Counted from the stretch's first letter, positions 1-10,675 are shown. The stretch: DNA of 64,000 bases from Actinoalloteichus hoggarensis (GCF_002234535.1 NZ_CP022521.1:1736001-1800000), one strand, 5' to 3'. Made by a program: numbers and translations. Notes: generated from the sequence alone by a model not told the origin.

Positions 1-1
1 G

Positions 2-1177
2 CGCGTGCCCGACGGCACGGTCGTCACCGACACCGACGGCAACGTGCTGGCCGATCTCACCGGTGACGGGACCCGTCTCGTCGCGGCGCAGGGCGGCCGG
101 GGCGGGCTGGGCAACGCCGCGCTGGCGTCCAAGGCTCGCAGGGCTCCGGGTTTCGCGCTGTTGGGCGAGCCCGGCGAGGAACGCGATCTCGTTCTCGAGC
201 TCAAGTCGGTGGCCGACGTCGGTCTGCTCGGCTTCCCCTCGGCGGGCAAGTCCTCCCTGATCGCCGTGCTCTCCGCCGCCCGTCCCAAGATCGCGGACTA
301 TCCGTTCACGACCCTGGTGCCGAACCTGGGGGTGATCACGGCGGGCGAGACCGTGTTCACCATGGCCGACGTGCCGGGGCTCATCCCGGGAGCCAGCCAG
401 GGCAAGGGGCTCGGGCTCGACTTCCTTCGGCACATCGAGCGGTGTGCGGTGCTGGTCCACGTGCTGGACTGTGCGACGGAGGAACCGGGTCGCGATCCGG
501 TCTCCGATCTGGAGGCGCTGGAGGAGGAGCTGGCCCGCTACACGCCCTCGCTCGGCGGGAATCTGGCGGACCGTCCCAGGATCGTCGTGCTCAACAAGAT
601 CGACGTCTTCGAGGCCCGGGAGCTGGCCGACATGGTCCGTCCCGACCTGGAGGAGCGGGGGCTTCGGGTGTTCCCGGTCTCCACCGCCACCCGAGAGGGA
701 CTTCGCGAGCTGACCTTCGCTCTCGGCACGATCGTGGCCGAATACCGGGCCGCCCAGCCCGTCCCGGAGGCGACCCGTCTCGTGCTGCGCCCCACCGCCG
801 TCGACGACAGCGGGTTCACGGTCACGCCGAATCCCGCCGAGCCGGGTGCCTTCGTGGTCCGCGGTGACCGTCCGGAGCGATGGGTGTTGCAGACCGATTT
901 CAACAACGACGAGGCCGTGGGGTATCTCGCCGACCGGCTGGCCCGCCTCGGCGTCGAGGACAAGCTCGCGGCACTGGGTGCCGAGCCCGGTGCGTCGGTG
1001 ACCATCGGCGGACTCACCTTCGACTGGGAGCCCAGCACTCCGGCGGGAGTGACGACGGCCATGACCGGCCGGGGAACCGACCGGCGGTTGGAACGCAACG
1101 ACCGAGTGCCCGCGAAGGAACGAAAGGCCGCCTCGCGGTTGCGGCGCGGGATCGACGTGGAGGACACGACGGGATGA
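2..1177 (+). CDS. obgE: GTPase ObgE/CgtA, 5'-truncated by window edge
   Basis: Large Obg-family GTPase that acts in 50S ribosome maturation and stress control. The reading frame is open from the first bases, so the glycine-rich Obg fold (roughly 90 residues) lies mostly before the window; the part seen begins near its end ([11 protein letters not shown]). The G domain follows with P-loop GFPSAGKSS (about residue 76 from the GTG at 5), switch region DYPFTT, DVPGL, and NKID. The C-terminal third is the OCT domain typical of Gram-positive Obg ([20 protein letters not shown], then GASVTIGG). Its stop overlaps the proB start as ATGA, so the two are translationally coupled. The obg-proB order is common in actinobacteria. 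Confidence 0.97.
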   Translation, partial: RVPDGTVVTDTDGNVLADLTGDGTRLVAAQGGRGGLGNAALASKARRAPGFALLGEPGEERDLVLELKSVADVGLLGFPSAGKSSLIAVLSAARPKIADYPFTTLVPNLGVITAGETVFTMADVPGLIPGASQGKGLGLDFLRHIERCAVLVHVLDCATEEPGRDPVSDLEALEEELARYTPSLGGNLADRPRIVVLNKIDVFEARELADMVRPDLEERGLRVFPVSTATREGLRELTFALGTIVAEYRAAQPVPEATRLVLRPTAVDDSGFTVTPNPAEPGAFVVRGDRPERWVLQTDFNNDEAVGYLADRLARLGVEDKLAALGAEPGASVTIGGLTFDWEPSTPAGVTTAMTGRGTDRRLERNDRVPAKERKAASRLRRGIDVEDTTG

Positions 1178-2304
1178 GCGGTGGCGCGGAGGAGCGGTCG
1201 GAGACTCGACGGCGAGTCGGTGCGGCGCGCAGACTCGTCGTCAAGGTCGGCTCCTCCTCGCTCACCACCGCCGCGGGCGGGTTGGACACGGCACGGCTGG
1301 ACGCGGTGGTCGACGCGGTCGCGGAGCGCTGCGCGCGCGGCGGTCAGCTGGTTCTGGTGTCCTCCGGCGCCATCGCGGCCGGGCTCGCGCCGCTCGCACT
1401 GGCGCGCAGACCCAAGGACCTGGCGACACAACAGGCGGCCGCGGGCGTGGGACAACTCGCGCTGGCCCACGCCTACGCCACGTCGTTCGGCCGCCATCAA
1501 CGGGTGGTGGGCCAGGTGCTTCTGACCGCGGACGACGTCGTCCGCCGGTCGCACTACCGCAACGCTCAACGCACGTTCGAACGGCTGCTGGCGCTCGGTG
1601 TGGTGCCGGTCGTCAACGAGAACGACACGGTCGCGACCGACGAGATCCGTTTCGGCGACAACGATCGGCTGGCCGCGCTGGCCGCACACCTCGTCGGTGC
1701 CGACGCGCTGGTGCTGCTCTCCGACGTGGACGCGTTGTACGACGGCGACCCCCGACGCGGCGGGGCTCGCCGGATCACCGAGGTCGCGGGGGCCGCGGAT
1801 CTGAACGAGGTGCGGGCCGGCGCGGGTCGGGTGGACGGACTGGGCACCGGCGGAATGGCGTCCAAGCTCGCCGCGGCACGTCTGGCGTCGTCCGCGGGCA
1901 TTCCGGTACTGCTGGCAGGCGCCGACGCGGCGGTGCGGGCACTGGGCCCCGCCGACGTGGGCACGGCCTTCGCCGTCACCGGTCCTCGACTGTCCGCCCG
2001 CCGTTTCTGGCTCGGCCATGCCGCCAGCGCGACCGGGCGACTGCGACTGGACGACGGCGCGGTGGAGGCGGTCACGCAGCGTCGCCGGTCGTTGCTCGCG
2101 GCAGGCATCACCGGGACGACGGACGAATTCCACGCAGGCGACGTCGTGGAGTTGGTGGACGCGACCGAGCGGGTCGTGGCCCGCGGGGTCGTCGCCTACG
2201 ACGCGGCTGAGCTTCCGGAGCTGATCGGCCGCTCGAGTCGTGATCTGCCCGCCGAGTTCCGCCGAGAGGTCGTGCATGCCGACGACCTCGTCGTCGTGCA
2301 CTGA
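1174..2304 (+). CDS. proB: Glutamate 5-kinase (gamma-glutamyl kinase)
   Basis: Phosphorylates L-glutamate to gamma-glutamyl phosphate, the first step of proline synthesis, in the cytosol. The 376-residue length fits the two-domain form. The amino-acid kinase domain shows KVGSSSLT (about 24-31), [18 protein letters not shown] and FGDNDRLAA, and the C-terminal PUA domain starts near residue 285. The ATG at 1174 overlaps the obgE stop (ATGA). The next proline enzyme, proA, lies 4.7 kb downstream on the same strand, separated by a membrane protein and an inverted helicase gene. Proline feedback through the kinase domain is usual for the family but cannot be seen here. Confidence 0.96.
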   Translation: MSGGAEERSETRRRVGAARRLVVKVGSSSLTTAAGGLDTARLDAVVDAVAERCARGGQLVLVSSGAIAAGLAPLALARRPKDLATQQAAAGVGQLALAHAYATSFGRHQRVVGQVLLTADDVVRRSHYRNAQRTFERLLALGVVPVVNENDTVATDEIRFGDNDRLAALAAHLVGADALVLLSDVDALYDGDPRRGGARRITEVAGAADLNEVRAGAGRVDGLGTGGMASKLAAARLASSAGIPVLLAGADAAVRALGPADVGTAFAVTGPRLSARRFWLGHAASATGRLRLDDGAVEAVTQRRRSLLAAGITGTTDEFHAGDVVELVDATERVVARGVVAYDAAELPELIGRSSRDLPAEFRREVVHADDLVVVH

Positions 2305-2571
2305 CCGCCGCCACCCCGGAACCGCACGGGCGGCTCCGAGGACTTCCGCCAGGCCGACGCCCTCGACGACATCGCTGCCGACCCCCGGCATGCGGTCGCC
2401 TCGGCCGTCGACCGCATCCTTGGTGATCCCGACGACGAGACGTCCGGTCGGCAGGGCCAGAATGGGCGGCGTCCGGTGACCGAGAGTGTCGGTGGACGAC
2501 ACGTCGACACCCGGAGGAGGCTCAGGGGCGGGCCTGCGCTCGCCCCGCGAACGAGCGGACAGGGGAAGACC

Positions 2572-4374
2572 GTGAACGTGTGTGACGGCTGTGGGCGGGC
2601 GACGGCAGGTGGGAGCCGCTGCGTCGACTGCGCGCGGGCTCGATCCGGCGGAGTGATCCCGCCGCCCGTCGCGGGACGGCCGCAGGCAGGCGACGCGCGG
2701 CGGGGGCTCGACACGAGCCGATCCGGTGTGCCTGTGACCTATCCTCGTATCCCGCTGTCGGACCGAGTCCGGGACGGCGTCGCGGTGGTCCTCATCCTCG
2801 TGTCGTTGGTTCTGCCGTGGGACGGGCACAGCCTGGCCGCGGAGCGGATCGACGTGGTGCTGGCCGCGATACTCGCGCTCTTCTCGCCCGCCGTGCCGTA
2901 CATCCTCCGTTCCGGAGCGTTGTCCGGGCGAGCCGACCTGCTGCGTACCTGGCTGTTGCGGGCGTCGTTCGCGCTGCCGTACCTGGCCGTGGTCGTGACG
3001 ACTCTGGTCGTCGACATCGTGGTGGGCCGAGTCCCTGAAAGTCTTGTCTCGATCGACGGGCTGGTGCTCGGTTCAGGCACGGCGGGCGGGTTCGGCGCGG
3101 GACTGGGCGTCGGTCTGGCCGGTGTGCTGCTGGCCGCGGCCCCTCGCGTCGCGGAGCTGTCCAGGGTGCCGCGCGGTGTGGACGAGGCGTGGCGGATCGC
3201 CGCGGTCGCGGTCGCGACGCTGATCGTCCTGTGCCTGCTGCTGAGCACCGTGCTCGGATTGATCGATGTGTCGAGTGGGGTGCCGACGGCGACGATGACC
3301 GGCCTGGCGTCGCTGCTGGTGGTCATGATCGTGTTCACGGTGCCGCCGTTCGCCGGGATGGTCATGGGCGACCTCGGATGGCGCCGCGTCGTGATGTGGC
3401 TGGGTGCGACGGTGGCGGCGGCGATGCTGTTCGCTCCAGCCGTCGAGTCGATCTACCGCCCGCTGAGCGGTCTGGTCTTCTGGCCCGCGGCCGCCGCGCT
3501 CGCCGCCGCGCCGGGGGTGGTCAGGACCATGAACCAGACCGCGCCCGACGCCCTGCGGCTCGGCGTGGCGTCGCGAGCGTTGGAGCTGATCGCCGTCACC
3601 GGCGTGGCCGGATTCACCTACGGCGTCATCGTCTTCCTCGACGTCGAGTCCCAGCGTGGCGCACAGGTGCTGAGCCTGATCACGACGATGACCCTGATCG
3701 TCTGGTCGTTGACGGCCCACGCCGTCCTGCGCCGGGACCCTCACCGAGGTCGTGTCACCGCGTTGATCGCCGCCGTGGTGTTCCTGATGATCGGACTGGT
3801 CGAGCTCGTCGTCTGGGTCGTCATCCTCGATGCGGCGCCTGTCGACCCGGTGTCGCTCGGCGTGAGCTTCGCCCTGCCCGCCGTCGTGCTCGCGGCCCTC
3901 GCCTTCCCGTCGGGACTGCAAGGTCGGATCACGCTGCGTCGCTTCGACGGTCCCCCCGGGCAGCCTCGCGGATTCGCCGTCCCGAGGGGGACGGAGGAGG
4001 CGACCCCGACAACCGGACCGATCCGGGTGTTCGACGCGGCGAGCGTCGGCGCCGGCACGGCGGCGGCCGCTCGGTCTCCGGAGTCGGTGCGGGCCGACAT
4101 GGCTGGATCGACCGGATCGACGACGTCCGTCACCGCCGCGGAGCCTGGTCGGGCCGCCGACGCGGCCGGGGGCCGGGACGCGGAATCGACGGGTGTGCCG
4201 CCGCGCGAGGTCGTGAGTCAGCATGTTCCGGCCGAGCCGCGGGCGGACGCGGAGCCAGGCGCCACACCAGTCGTGCAGAGCCTTGACAGCGTGCCGAGTC
4301 GTGCCGCCGCGGCCGCGACGAAGAGCGAGTCCACGCCCGACACCGCCCGAGCGGCGACGGCCGAGGCCGAGTGA
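2572..4374 (+). CDS. Zinc-ribbon, multi-span membrane protein of unknown function
   Basis: 600 residues and not assigned to a characterised family. The N-terminus carries CDGCGRA followed by CVDC, a four-cysteine zinc-ribbon-like knuckle. About twelve hydrophobic segments follow from residue 65 to 470 (for example VAVVLILVSLVLPW, FALPYLAVVVTTLVVDIVV, MIGLVELVVWVVI). The last 130 residues are a low-complexity Ala/Glu/Pro tail that should be disordered. I chose GTG 2572 because AGGGGAAG sits just upstream and the cysteine knuckle follows at once; a GTG at 2476 is also open but has no ribosome site. It sits alone between proB and the convergent helicase. Role unknown; the layout (metal knuckle, membrane, tail) suggests a cell-envelope or signalling protein, which is only inference. 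Confidence 0.7.
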   Translation: MNVCDGCGRATAGGSRCVDCARARSGGVIPPPVAGRPQAGDARRGLDTSRSGVPVTYPRIPLSDRVRDGVAVVLILVSLVLPWDGHSLAAERIDVVLAAILALFSPAVPYILRSGALSGRADLLRTWLLRASFALPYLAVVVTTLVVDIVVGRVPESLVSIDGLVLGSGTAGGFGAGLGVGLAGVLLAAAPRVAELSRVPRGVDEAWRIAAVAVATLIVLCLLLSTVLGLIDVSSGVPTATMTGLASLLVVMIVFTVPPFAGMVMGDLGWRRVVMWLGATVAAAMLFAPAVESIYRPLSGLVFWPAAAALAAAPGVVRTMNQTAPDALRLGVASRALELIAVTGVAGFTYGVIVFLDVESQRGAQVLSLITTMTLIVWSLTAHAVLRRDPHRGRVTALIAAVVFLMIGLVELVVWVVILDAAPVDPVSLGVSFALPAVVLAALAFPSGLQGRITLRRFDGPPGQPRGFAVPRGTEEATPTTGPIRVFDAASVGAGTAAAARSPESVRADMAGSTGSTTSVTAAEPGRAADAAGGRDAESTGVPPREVVSQHVPAEPRADAEPGATPVVQSLDSVPSRAAAAATKSESTPDTARAATAEAE

Positions 4375-4760
4375 TCGACCGGACTGCCGAACCTAACGGG
4401 AGACCGCCTCGCGTCGCGGACCTTCTGCGCGCGGAGGCCGCCGGGATTCGCCAGGGGCGGTGTGCGCCTCGGCGCGGGCACACCCCTCGGTGCGCCGGAG
4501 CCTGAAGCCGGGCACCGCGCTCGGAGGGCCGGTACCGGACCCGGGTAGCACAGTCCTGCCGCGGTCCTGGACGTAGGCCCGGGCCTGCCCCGCGCGGGCG
4601 CGACGGGTGGGGGCGCACCGACTGCGGCGCACTACCGGCGACGTCCGCCGGAGCGCCCTGCCGCGTCCGCCCGCGGGCTCGACCCGAGCCGACGGTGCGA
4701 GCAGGATGCCGCGCGACGCGGGCCGTGGACGACGATCCACCGCCTGACCGGGTCTGCCCT
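4375..4760. other. Convergent intergenic region, no gene recognised
   Basis: 386 bases between the ends of the membrane protein gene and the helicase gene. The reading frames here are only high-GC open frames without recognisable motifs. No convincing terminator hairpin with a T tract is seen. Confidence 0.5.
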
Positions 4761-6884
4761 TCAGTTCGTGACGGCGAGGGCGAAGGGCAGGACGGCGGGC
4801 GCTCCCGCCTGTCGGAGCAGCCGCGCGGTGATCGTCATGGTCCAGCCGGTGTCGACCCGGTCGTCGATCAGCAGCACGGGACCGTCGACGGCGGCGAGCC
4901 TGGCCGCCAGGGGTTCTCGCACCGCGAAGGCGTCCCACAGACCGGCGACCCGCTGTGCGCTGTTGGCTCGACGCGGAGCCTCTCCGACCGCGGAGACCTC
5001 TCCGAGGATGGGCAGTCTGCCGAGTGCGCCGATGCGCTCGGCGAGGCCGCGGATGAGCCGAGTCCGTGTGCGGGAGCCCACGGCGACGATCCCCACCGGT
5101 CGCCGTGCCCAGTCCCAGGACGCCAGCACCGAGACACAGGCCGCGACGATGTCCTCGGGCACCGGTCGATCGTCCCTGACACCCGGCGCGAGCAGTTCAC
5201 GCAGCCGCGTTCCCCAGCCGATGTCGGTGAGCCTGCCCAGGGCCCGTCCCGGCTCGGCGGCCTGTCCCGCGTCGATCCTGCCGACGGCCTCGACGCCCAA
5301 CGAGGGCATCCCGGCGGGCCACTGCCTGCGCGTGCCGATCTCCACACCGGGCCTGCGCAGGCGTTCGCCCGCCGCGCTCTCCTCGGCGGCCGACACCGCG
5401 CCCGACCAGCGTGTGCCGGTGCAGTTGTCACACCGGCCGCAGGGCGCCGCGGCCGGATCGTCGAGCTGGACGCGGAGGAACTCCATCCGACACCTCGTCG
5501 AGTCGAGGTAGTCGAGCATCGCCTGCTGCTCGGCCTGTCGGGCCTGCTCGATGCGCTGGTATCGCGTGGCATCATAGGTCCAGGACTCGCCCGTCCCCTC
5601 CCAGCCGCCGCGTACCCGCCGTACCGCGCCGTCGACGTCGAGGACCTTGAGCACGACCTCCAGCCGGTTCCTGGACAGCTCGACCCTGGGCTCCAGGGCC
5701 GAGGTCGACAGCGGGCGCTCCGCGGCGTTCAGCACGGCGAGCACCTCGGTGACGACCGATTCGGGCGGGAATGCCAGTGAGGCGAAGTAGCGCCAGATCT
5801 CGGCGTCCTCCCGTCCGGGCAGCAGCAGCACGTCGGCGCGGGCCACGCCACGGCCGGCCCGGCCGATCTGCTGGTAGTACGAGATGGGGGATGCGGGTGC
5901 ACCCAGATGGAGGACGAAGCCGAGGTCGGACTTGTCGAACCCCATGCCCAGAGCGGACGTCGCGATCACCGCCTTGACCCGGTTGGCCAGCAGGTCCGAC
6001 TCGATCTGCTCCCGTTCGGTCGCTTCGGTGCGCCCGGTGTAGGCGACGACCTCGTGTCCGCGTTCACGCAGATAGGCGGCCACCTCGTCGGCGGTGGCGA
6101 CGGTCAGCGTGTAGACGATCCCCGAGCCGGTGAGCCGCGGTAGGTTCTCGGCGAGCCAGCCGAGCCGGGCCTCGGCGCTCGGCAGCCGCAGCACACCCAG
6201 GTGCAGGCTCTCCCGGTCCAGCGGACCCCGCAGCACGAGCGTCTGCGCGTCGGCCTGCCCCATTCCGAGCTGCTCGGTGACGTCGTGCACGACCCGATCG
6301 TTGGCCGTCGCCGTCGTCGCCAGCACCGGGACTCCCTCGGGGAGTTCCGTGAGCAGTGTCCGCAGCCTGCGGTAGTCCGGCCGGAAGTCGTGACCCCAGT
6401 CCGAGACGCAGTGTGCCTCGTCGACGACGAGCAGGCCCGCGCTCTCGGTCAGAGCAGGCAGCACGGTGTCGCGGAAGTCGGGGTTGTTCAGGCGCTCGGG
6501 ACTGACCAGCAGCACGTCGACCTCGCCTGCGGCGACCGAGTCCTGCACGGCCTCCCACTCGGTGACGTTGGCCGAGTTGATCGTCGCGGCGTGCACGCCC
6601 GCGCGGGCGGCGGCCTCCACCTGATTGCGCATCAACGCCAGCAGCGGCGACACGATGATCGTCGGGCCTTCGCCGAGTTCGCGGAGCAGCGAGGTCGCCA
6701 CGAAGTAGACGGCCGACTTCCCCCATCCGGTGCGCTGCACGACCAGCGCCCGCCTGCGGTCCACCACCAGCGCACTGATCGCGGCCCACTGGTCTTCGCG
6801 CAATCGTGCGTGCGGGCCCGCCAACGCGCGCAACCGCTCCTCGGCCAGTTCTCGCAACCCCTGCTCGTCCACGGTGTCAGGCAT
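4761..6884 (-). CDS. recQ: RecQ-family ATP-dependent DNA helicase with phosphoribosyltransferase-like C-terminus
   Basis: 707-residue superfamily-2 helicase. Visible motifs are [12 protein letters not shown] (Walker A, about 52-60), [31 protein letters not shown] (DEAH and the RecQ aromatic loop), TATAN, and QQIGRAGRG (motif VI). A RecQ zinc-binding cluster follows ([12 protein letters not shown] then CGRCDNC). After about residue 520 comes an unrelated domain ending in [15 protein letters not shown], which resembles the PRPP-binding loop of type I phosphoribosyltransferases (ComF-like). The start at 6884 follows the conserved length. It is divergent from proA with 81 bases between starts. 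It probably acts in DNA recombination or repair; the role of the tail is unknown. Confidence 0.9.
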   Translation of the reverse strand: MPDTVDEQGLRELAEERLRALAGPHARLREDQWAAISALVVDRRRALVVQRTGWGKSAVYFVATSLLRELGEGPTIIVSPLLALMRNQVEAAARAGVHAATINSANVTEWEAVQDSVAAGEVDVLLVSPERLNNPDFRDTVLPALTESAGLLVVDEAHCVSDWGHDFRPDYRRLRTLLTELPEGVPVLATTATANDRVVHDVTEQLGMGQADAQTLVLRGPLDRESLHLGVLRLPSAEARLGWLAENLPRLTGSGIVYTLTVATADEVAAYLRERGHEVVAYTGRTEATEREQIESDLLANRVKAVIATSALGMGFDKSDLGFVLHLGAPASPISYYQQIGRAGRGVARADVLLLPGREDAEIWRYFASLAFPPESVVTEVLAVLNAAERPLSTSALEPRVELSRNRLEVVLKVLDVDGAVRRVRGGWEGTGESWTYDATRYQRIEQARQAEQQAMLDYLDSTRCRMEFLRVQLDDPAAAPCGRCDNCTGTRWSGAVSAAEESAAGERLRRPGVEIGTRRQWPAGMPSLGVEAVGRIDAGQAAEPGRALGRLTDIGWGTRLRELLAPGVRDDRPVPEDIVAACVSVLASWDWARRPVGIVAVGSRTRTRLIRGLAERIGALGRLPILGEVSAVGEAPRRANSAQRVAGLWDAFAVREPLAARLAAVDGPVLLIDDRVDTGWTMTITARLLRQAGAPAVLPFALAVTN

Positions 6885-6953
6885 ACCGCAGCCCGCCGTC
6901 GCGCCTTCGACCGGGCGTCGAGAAGTCACTCGATGCCGGTGATGCGAAGGCTC

Positions 6954-6959
6954 TACGCT
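6954..6959 (+). promoter_or_regulatory. -10 element of proA, leaderless
   Basis: TACGCT followed by exactly six bases and then the proA ATG, with no ribosome-binding site. This spacing puts the transcript start on or next to the ATG. See the finding on the repeated TANNNT-N6-start pattern. Confidence 0.6.
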
Positions 6960-6965
6960 GGGCAG

Positions 6966-8351
6966 ATGACCAGCACGACGATGGGTGAGCGGTTCTCCGA
7001 GGACGCCGCCGCGAACGCCGCCGCAGCTCGCTCCTCCGCCGAGCAGTCGGCGAGCGGCCCGGCCCCGGCCGCCGACGCGGACACGGATGAGGCGCTGCGT
7101 GCCGAGGTTCTGGACGCGGCCCGGCGAGCCAGGGCGGCAGCCGTCGACATGGGCCTGGTGGCGAGCGCGGAGAAGGACACCGTGCTCGTGGCGATGGCGC
7201 AGGCTCTGGCGGACCATGCCCCGGAGGTTCTCGCCGCGAACGAGGTGGATCAGGCGGCCGCCCGGGAGAACGACATGTCCGCGAACCTCGTGGACCGGCT
7301 GACGCTGACCGAGGAGCGACTGGCGACGGTAGCCCAGGGTCTTCGGGACATCGCCGAGCTGCCCGACCCGGTGGGCGAGGTGGTGCGTGGCGGCGTGCTG
7401 CCCAACGGCCTGGAACTGCGTCAGCTTCGCGTTCCGCTCGGCGTGCTGGGCATGGTGTACGAGGGCAGGCCGAACGTGACGGTGGACGCCGCCGGGCTCG
7501 CTGTGAAGTCGGGTAACGCGGTCCTGTTGCGTGGATCGTCCTCCGCCGAGCGGTCCAACGCCGCGCTCGTCGCGATCCTGCGTGACGTGCTCGACGCCGC
7601 CGGCCTGCCCGCGGACGCCGTCCAGCTTCTGCCGTGCCACGATCGGGCGTCGGTCCGCCACCTGATCACCGCTCGCGGCCTGGTGGACCTGGTCATCCCA
7701 CGCGGTGGGGCGGGTCTCATCGCCGCCGTGGTGGAACAGGCCACCGTGCCGACCGTCGAGACGGGGGTCGGGAACTGCCACGTCTACGTGGACGCCGCGG
7801 CCGACCTCGATCAGGCGGTCCGGATAGTGCTGAACTCCAAGACGCGCCGCCCCAGCGTCTGCAACGCGGCGGAGACGCTGCTGGTGCACCGGGAGGTCGC
7901 CCAGGCGTTCCTGCCGATGGTGGGTGCGAAGCTGCGTGCCGCCGAGGTCGTCCTGCACGCCGACACCGTCGCGGCCGGTCTGCTCTCGGAGTCGGTGCCC
8001 GCCGTCGAGGCGGACTGGGACACCGAGTACCTCTCGATGGACCTGGCGGTGAAGGTCGTCGACTCCTTGGACGAGGCGGTCGAGCACATCGCCCGGCACG
8101 GCTCGGGTCACACCGAGGCCGTCGTCACGACCGATCTCCGTGCCGCTCGCCGGTTCGTCGCCAGGGTCGACGCCGCGGCGGTGGTGGTCAACGCCTCCAC
8201 GGGGTTCACCGACGGCGCGGAGCTGGGCATGGGGGCCGAGATCGGCATCTCCACCCAGAAACTGCACGCCAGGGGACCGATGGGGCTCCCGGAGCTGACC
8301 TCGACGAAGTGGGTGGTCTGGGGCGACGGGCAGGTCCGGCCCAGGTCCTGA
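6966..8351 (+). CDS. proA: Glutamate-5-semialdehyde dehydrogenase (gamma-glutamyl phosphate reductase)
   Basis: NADPH-dependent reduction of gamma-glutamyl phosphate to glutamate semialdehyde, second step of proline synthesis. The 461-residue protein carries an extra N-terminal stretch of about 45 Ala/Ser-rich residues compared with the usual 415-420. The ALDH-fold core shows [47 protein letters not shown] and the active-site region [19 protein letters not shown] containing the catalytic cysteine; AVVTTD and [12 protein letters not shown] end it. ATG 6966 is chosen because a -10 element lies six bases upstream; ATG 6981 and ATG 7150 are alternatives. Works with ProB, which in many bacteria is its direct partner so that the labile acyl phosphate is channelled. 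Confidence 0.95.
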   Translation: MTSTTMGERFSEDAAANAAAARSSAEQSASGPAPAADADTDEALRAEVLDAARRARAAAVDMGLVASAEKDTVLVAMAQALADHAPEVLAANEVDQAAARENDMSANLVDRLTLTEERLATVAQGLRDIAELPDPVGEVVRGGVLPNGLELRQLRVPLGVLGMVYEGRPNVTVDAAGLAVKSGNAVLLRGSSSAERSNAALVAILRDVLDAAGLPADAVQLLPCHDRASVRHLITARGLVDLVIPRGGAGLIAAVVEQATVPTVETGVGNCHVYVDAAADLDQAVRIVLNSKTRRPSVCNAAETLLVHREVAQAFLPMVGAKLRAAEVVLHADTVAAGLLSESVPAVEADWDTEYLSMDLAVKVVDSLDEAVEHIARHGSGHTEAVVTTDLRAARRFVARVDAAAVVVNASTGFTDGAELGMGAEIGISTQKLHARGPMGLPELTSTKWVVWGDGQVRPRS

Positions 8352-8474
8352 GGCGACGGCGGGGACCGTCGCGCCGGGCGGTCCGCCCGAAGGAGCGTAT
8401 TCACCGAGTCGTCTTGCTGCTCTCGGTGCTGTCCGGGGGTGGACAGACACCGTGAGTGGCGAATTCGGCGAACG

Positions 8475-9634
8475 ATGACCCCACGAGGTCAGGTCTTGCC
8501 CTCCGAGGAGAGTCGACGGCTGGTGCTCGACCCGGTCCACGCGGTGCTGTGCACCACCGAACCCCTCCCTGGTGAGCCTGCCGTTCGGCGAGGACGGCCG
8601 GCTCGCGACGGCACGACGACGCGAGGACGGTCCTGGCCGGGCCCCGGTTCAGTCGTGCCGCCGCCGTGGGCCGTGACCATCCGAGGCTCGGCAGACATCG
8701 GAACGACGTGGGCATCATGGCCCTGGACCCGCCCCACCGCACCCGGGTGCGTGCGCTGGCGGGCGAGGCACTCACCAGCAGGCGTGTTCGACAGCTGCGG
8801 CTCGTGCGCAGGAGACCGCCGAGCGGCTCATCGGGGAGATGCCGCGGCGTGATCCGCTTGTCCACCTGGCCGAACACTTCTCCCTGCCGGTTCCGATCGC
8901 CGTGATCCGTGAGCTGACGGGCGGGCCGGTCGAGGATCGGGGTCTGTTGACGACCTGGGTGCCCACGTCGCCGGCCACCACTGGAGCCCCTGTCGAGGAG
9001 GTGCGACGGCAGCGGATCTCCATGCAGAACGATCCGACGGAGTCGGTCGCTCGCCGTCGTCGCGATCCGACCGACGACCTGTTGGGGTCGACGGTCCGGT
9101 CAAGGGACGGCGACGGCCCGTTCATCGACGACGAGACGGTGCTGTGGGGGGCCTCCTCACGGCGGGACACGAGACCGTCGCCACCCCGATTCCCGGTTTC
9201 CTGTGTCTGCTGTTCCCGAAGCCGGGGCTGCCGGAGCGGCTGCGTGCCGAGCCGTCTCTGATCGGCGTCGACCGTCGAAGAGCCGTTGTGGTGTCCCCTC
9301 CACCGTGCCCGCCGCCCGTTACGCACGGGAGGACGTCCAGCTCGGCGCGGGGGCGGCCGTCCTGATGGCGCTGTCCTCGGCGAACATGGAGGAGCCGCCG
9401 TCGCGGATGCGATGACATGGACGTGGCTCGTGAGTCGAACCCGCATCTCGGCTGCGGGTGCGGCAGCCATCACTGGCCCGGTTCGCAGTTGGCGAGAATG
9501 GGGCTTCAGGTCGCGCTGGAGACGATGCCGCGGAGGATGCCGGGGCTTCTCGATTCGGCGTCGAGGAGGATGCTCTCCAATGGAAGAGCGGGATGCTGAT
9601 CCGGGGGCTTCGCGGCCTGCCGATCGGTTGGTAG
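8475..9634 (+). pseudogene. Cytochrome P450 pseudogene, multiple frameshifts, haem cysteine lost
   Basis: Pieces of one bacterial P450 occur in order but in changing frames: an N-terminal stretch (LVLDPVHAVLCTTEPL, from ATG 8475), the C-helix/B' signature LDPPHRTRVRALAGEALTSR (near 8718-8780), ETAERLIGEM to RDPTDDLLG (8810-9090), the I-helix LLTAGHETVAT (near 9150), ARYAREDVQLG (near 9310), the haem-loop remnant HLGCGCGSHHWPGSQLARMG (near 9440-9500), and the C-terminus WKSGMLIRG...PIGW with stop at 9632-9634. In the haem loop the conserved Phe reads Cys and the iron-ligand Cys reads Trp. At least six frame changes are needed, so no P450 can be made. The stop overlaps the ribosome site of the ferredoxin gene, the normal arrangement of a P450-ferredoxin operon. 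Confidence 0.9.
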
Positions 9635-9647
9635 GGAGGATCACGTC

Positions 9648-9872
9648 ATGAGTCGCTGGAAGATCGACGTCAACCAGGGTGTGTGCGTCGGTTCGGGAAT
9701 GTGCACGGGCACCGCGCCGGACCACTTCCGGCTGGAGGGCGCGGCGGCCAGTGCCGTCGCCGAGGAGATCGATGCCCACGACGAGGTGATCGACGCGGCG
9801 GAGAGCTGCCCCGTCGAGGCGATCCTGGTACGTGAGGTTGTGGGCGGGAAGGTCCTCGCGCCGACGGACTGA
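9648..9872 (+). CDS. Small [3Fe-4S]-type ferredoxin of the P450 partner class
   Basis: 74 residues, cytosolic electron carrier. The cluster ligands are CVGSGMC near the N-terminus and the later CP (AAESCPVEAI), giving three cysteines as in [3Fe-4S] ferredoxins that reduce actinobacterial P450s; the middle ligand position of a [4Fe-4S] site is Ser/Gly. ATG 9648 is preceded by a strong AGGGAGGA at 9633-9640. The upstream partner P450 is decayed, yet this frame is intact and well supplied with a ribosome site, so it may serve another P450 elsewhere or simply has not yet decayed. Confidence 0.93.
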   Translation: MSRWKIDVNQGVCVGSGMCTGTAPDHFRLEGAAASAVAEEIDAHDEVIDAAESCPVEAILVREVVGGKVLAPTD

Positions 9873-9906
9873 GTCGGATACGGCCGCTGCCCGTCACACC
9901 GACCGG

Positions 9907-9912
9907 TAAGCT
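9907..9912 (+). promoter_or_regulatory. Probable -10 element of nadD
   Basis: TAAGCT followed by eight bases and then GTG 9921, with no ribosome-binding site, consistent with a leaderless or nearly leaderless message. Confidence 0.5.
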
Positions 9913-9920
9913 GCCCGCTC

Positions 9921-10544
9921 GTGGCCGAAACGACGGCGGTGAGCTCGGCAGTGCGTCCTGTGCGTCGACGTGTCGGTGTGATGGGCGGCACCTTCGATCC
10001 CATTCATCACGGCCACCTGGTGGTCGCCAGCGAGGTGCAGGCGCGCTTCCAGCTGGACGAGGTGGTGTTCGTCCCCACCGGGAGACCGTGGCAGAAGGAT
10101 GACCAGACCATCAGCGCGGCCGAGGACCGTTATCTGATGACGGTCATCGCGACGGCGTCGAATCCGCGTTTCTCGGTGAGCCGCGTCGACATCGACCGCA
10201 GCGGGCCGACCTTCACCGTCGACACCCTCAAGGACCTCCAGCACCGGCACCCGGACGCCGAGCTGTTCTTCATCACCGGCGCCGACGCTCTGGAACAGAT
10301 CCTGTCGTGGCGTCGTGTCGAGGAGTTGTTCGCCCTCGCTCACTTCGTCGGCGTCACCCGGCCCGGTTACCAGTTGGTGGACCACCACCTGCCTGCGGGA
10401 TCGGTCACGCTCATCGAGGTCCCCGCGATGGCGATCTCCTCCACGGACTGCCGCACACGCGTGGCGGACGGCATGCCGGTCTGGTACCTCGTACCCGACG
10501 GAGTCGTTCAGTACATCTCCAAACGGAGCCTGTACCAGGGCTGA
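9921..10544 (+). CDS. nadD: Nicotinate-nucleotide adenylyltransferase
   Basis: Transfers AMP from ATP to nicotinate mononucleotide, the step before NAD synthetase. 207 residues, normal for the family. The nucleotidyltransferase signature [13 protein letters not shown] with its HxGH pocket is at about residues 20-32, and the second adenylate motif ISSTDCR lies near the C-terminus. The GTG at 9921 gives a short 18-residue lead before the fold; an ATG at 9981 would start directly at the motif. It opens the nadD-rsfS-gpgP-octT-degV run seen in mycobacteria. Confidence 0.95.
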   Translation: MAETTAVSSAVRPVRRRVGVMGGTFDPIHHGHLVVASEVQARFQLDEVVFVPTGRPWQKDDQTISAAEDRYLMTVIATASNPRFSVSRVDIDRSGPTFTVDTLKDLQHRHPDAELFFITGADALEQILSWRRVEELFALAHFVGVTRPGYQLVDHHLPAGSVTLIEVPAMAISSTDCRTRVADGMPVWYLVPDGVVQYISKRSLYQG

Positions 10545-10675
10545 TCCCGCCATCGTGATCCGCCGAGGGCCGGGGCACGTCGGCGGGCCTTCTCGGCGCG
10601 TCGGCGCGGCGTGCCACACCGGTACGCTCAGGCATTCGAGCGGGCGACGAGTGTGCCCGCCGCGGAGGGAGAACT

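Noticed and set aside
538-2829. Very long minus-strand open frame across obgE and proB
   Set aside because: Antisense shadow of two certain genes in high-GC DNA; no motif and no ribosome site.
6885-8540. Upstream extension of the helicase frame to a 1259-residue protein
   Set aside because: The extension is antisense to proA; the natural RecQ start is at 6884.
9420-9445. tRNA T-arm-like string (GAGTCGAACCCGC)
   Set aside because: It lies inside the P450 remnant and no acceptor or anticodon stems can be formed around it. No tRNA was found in the window.
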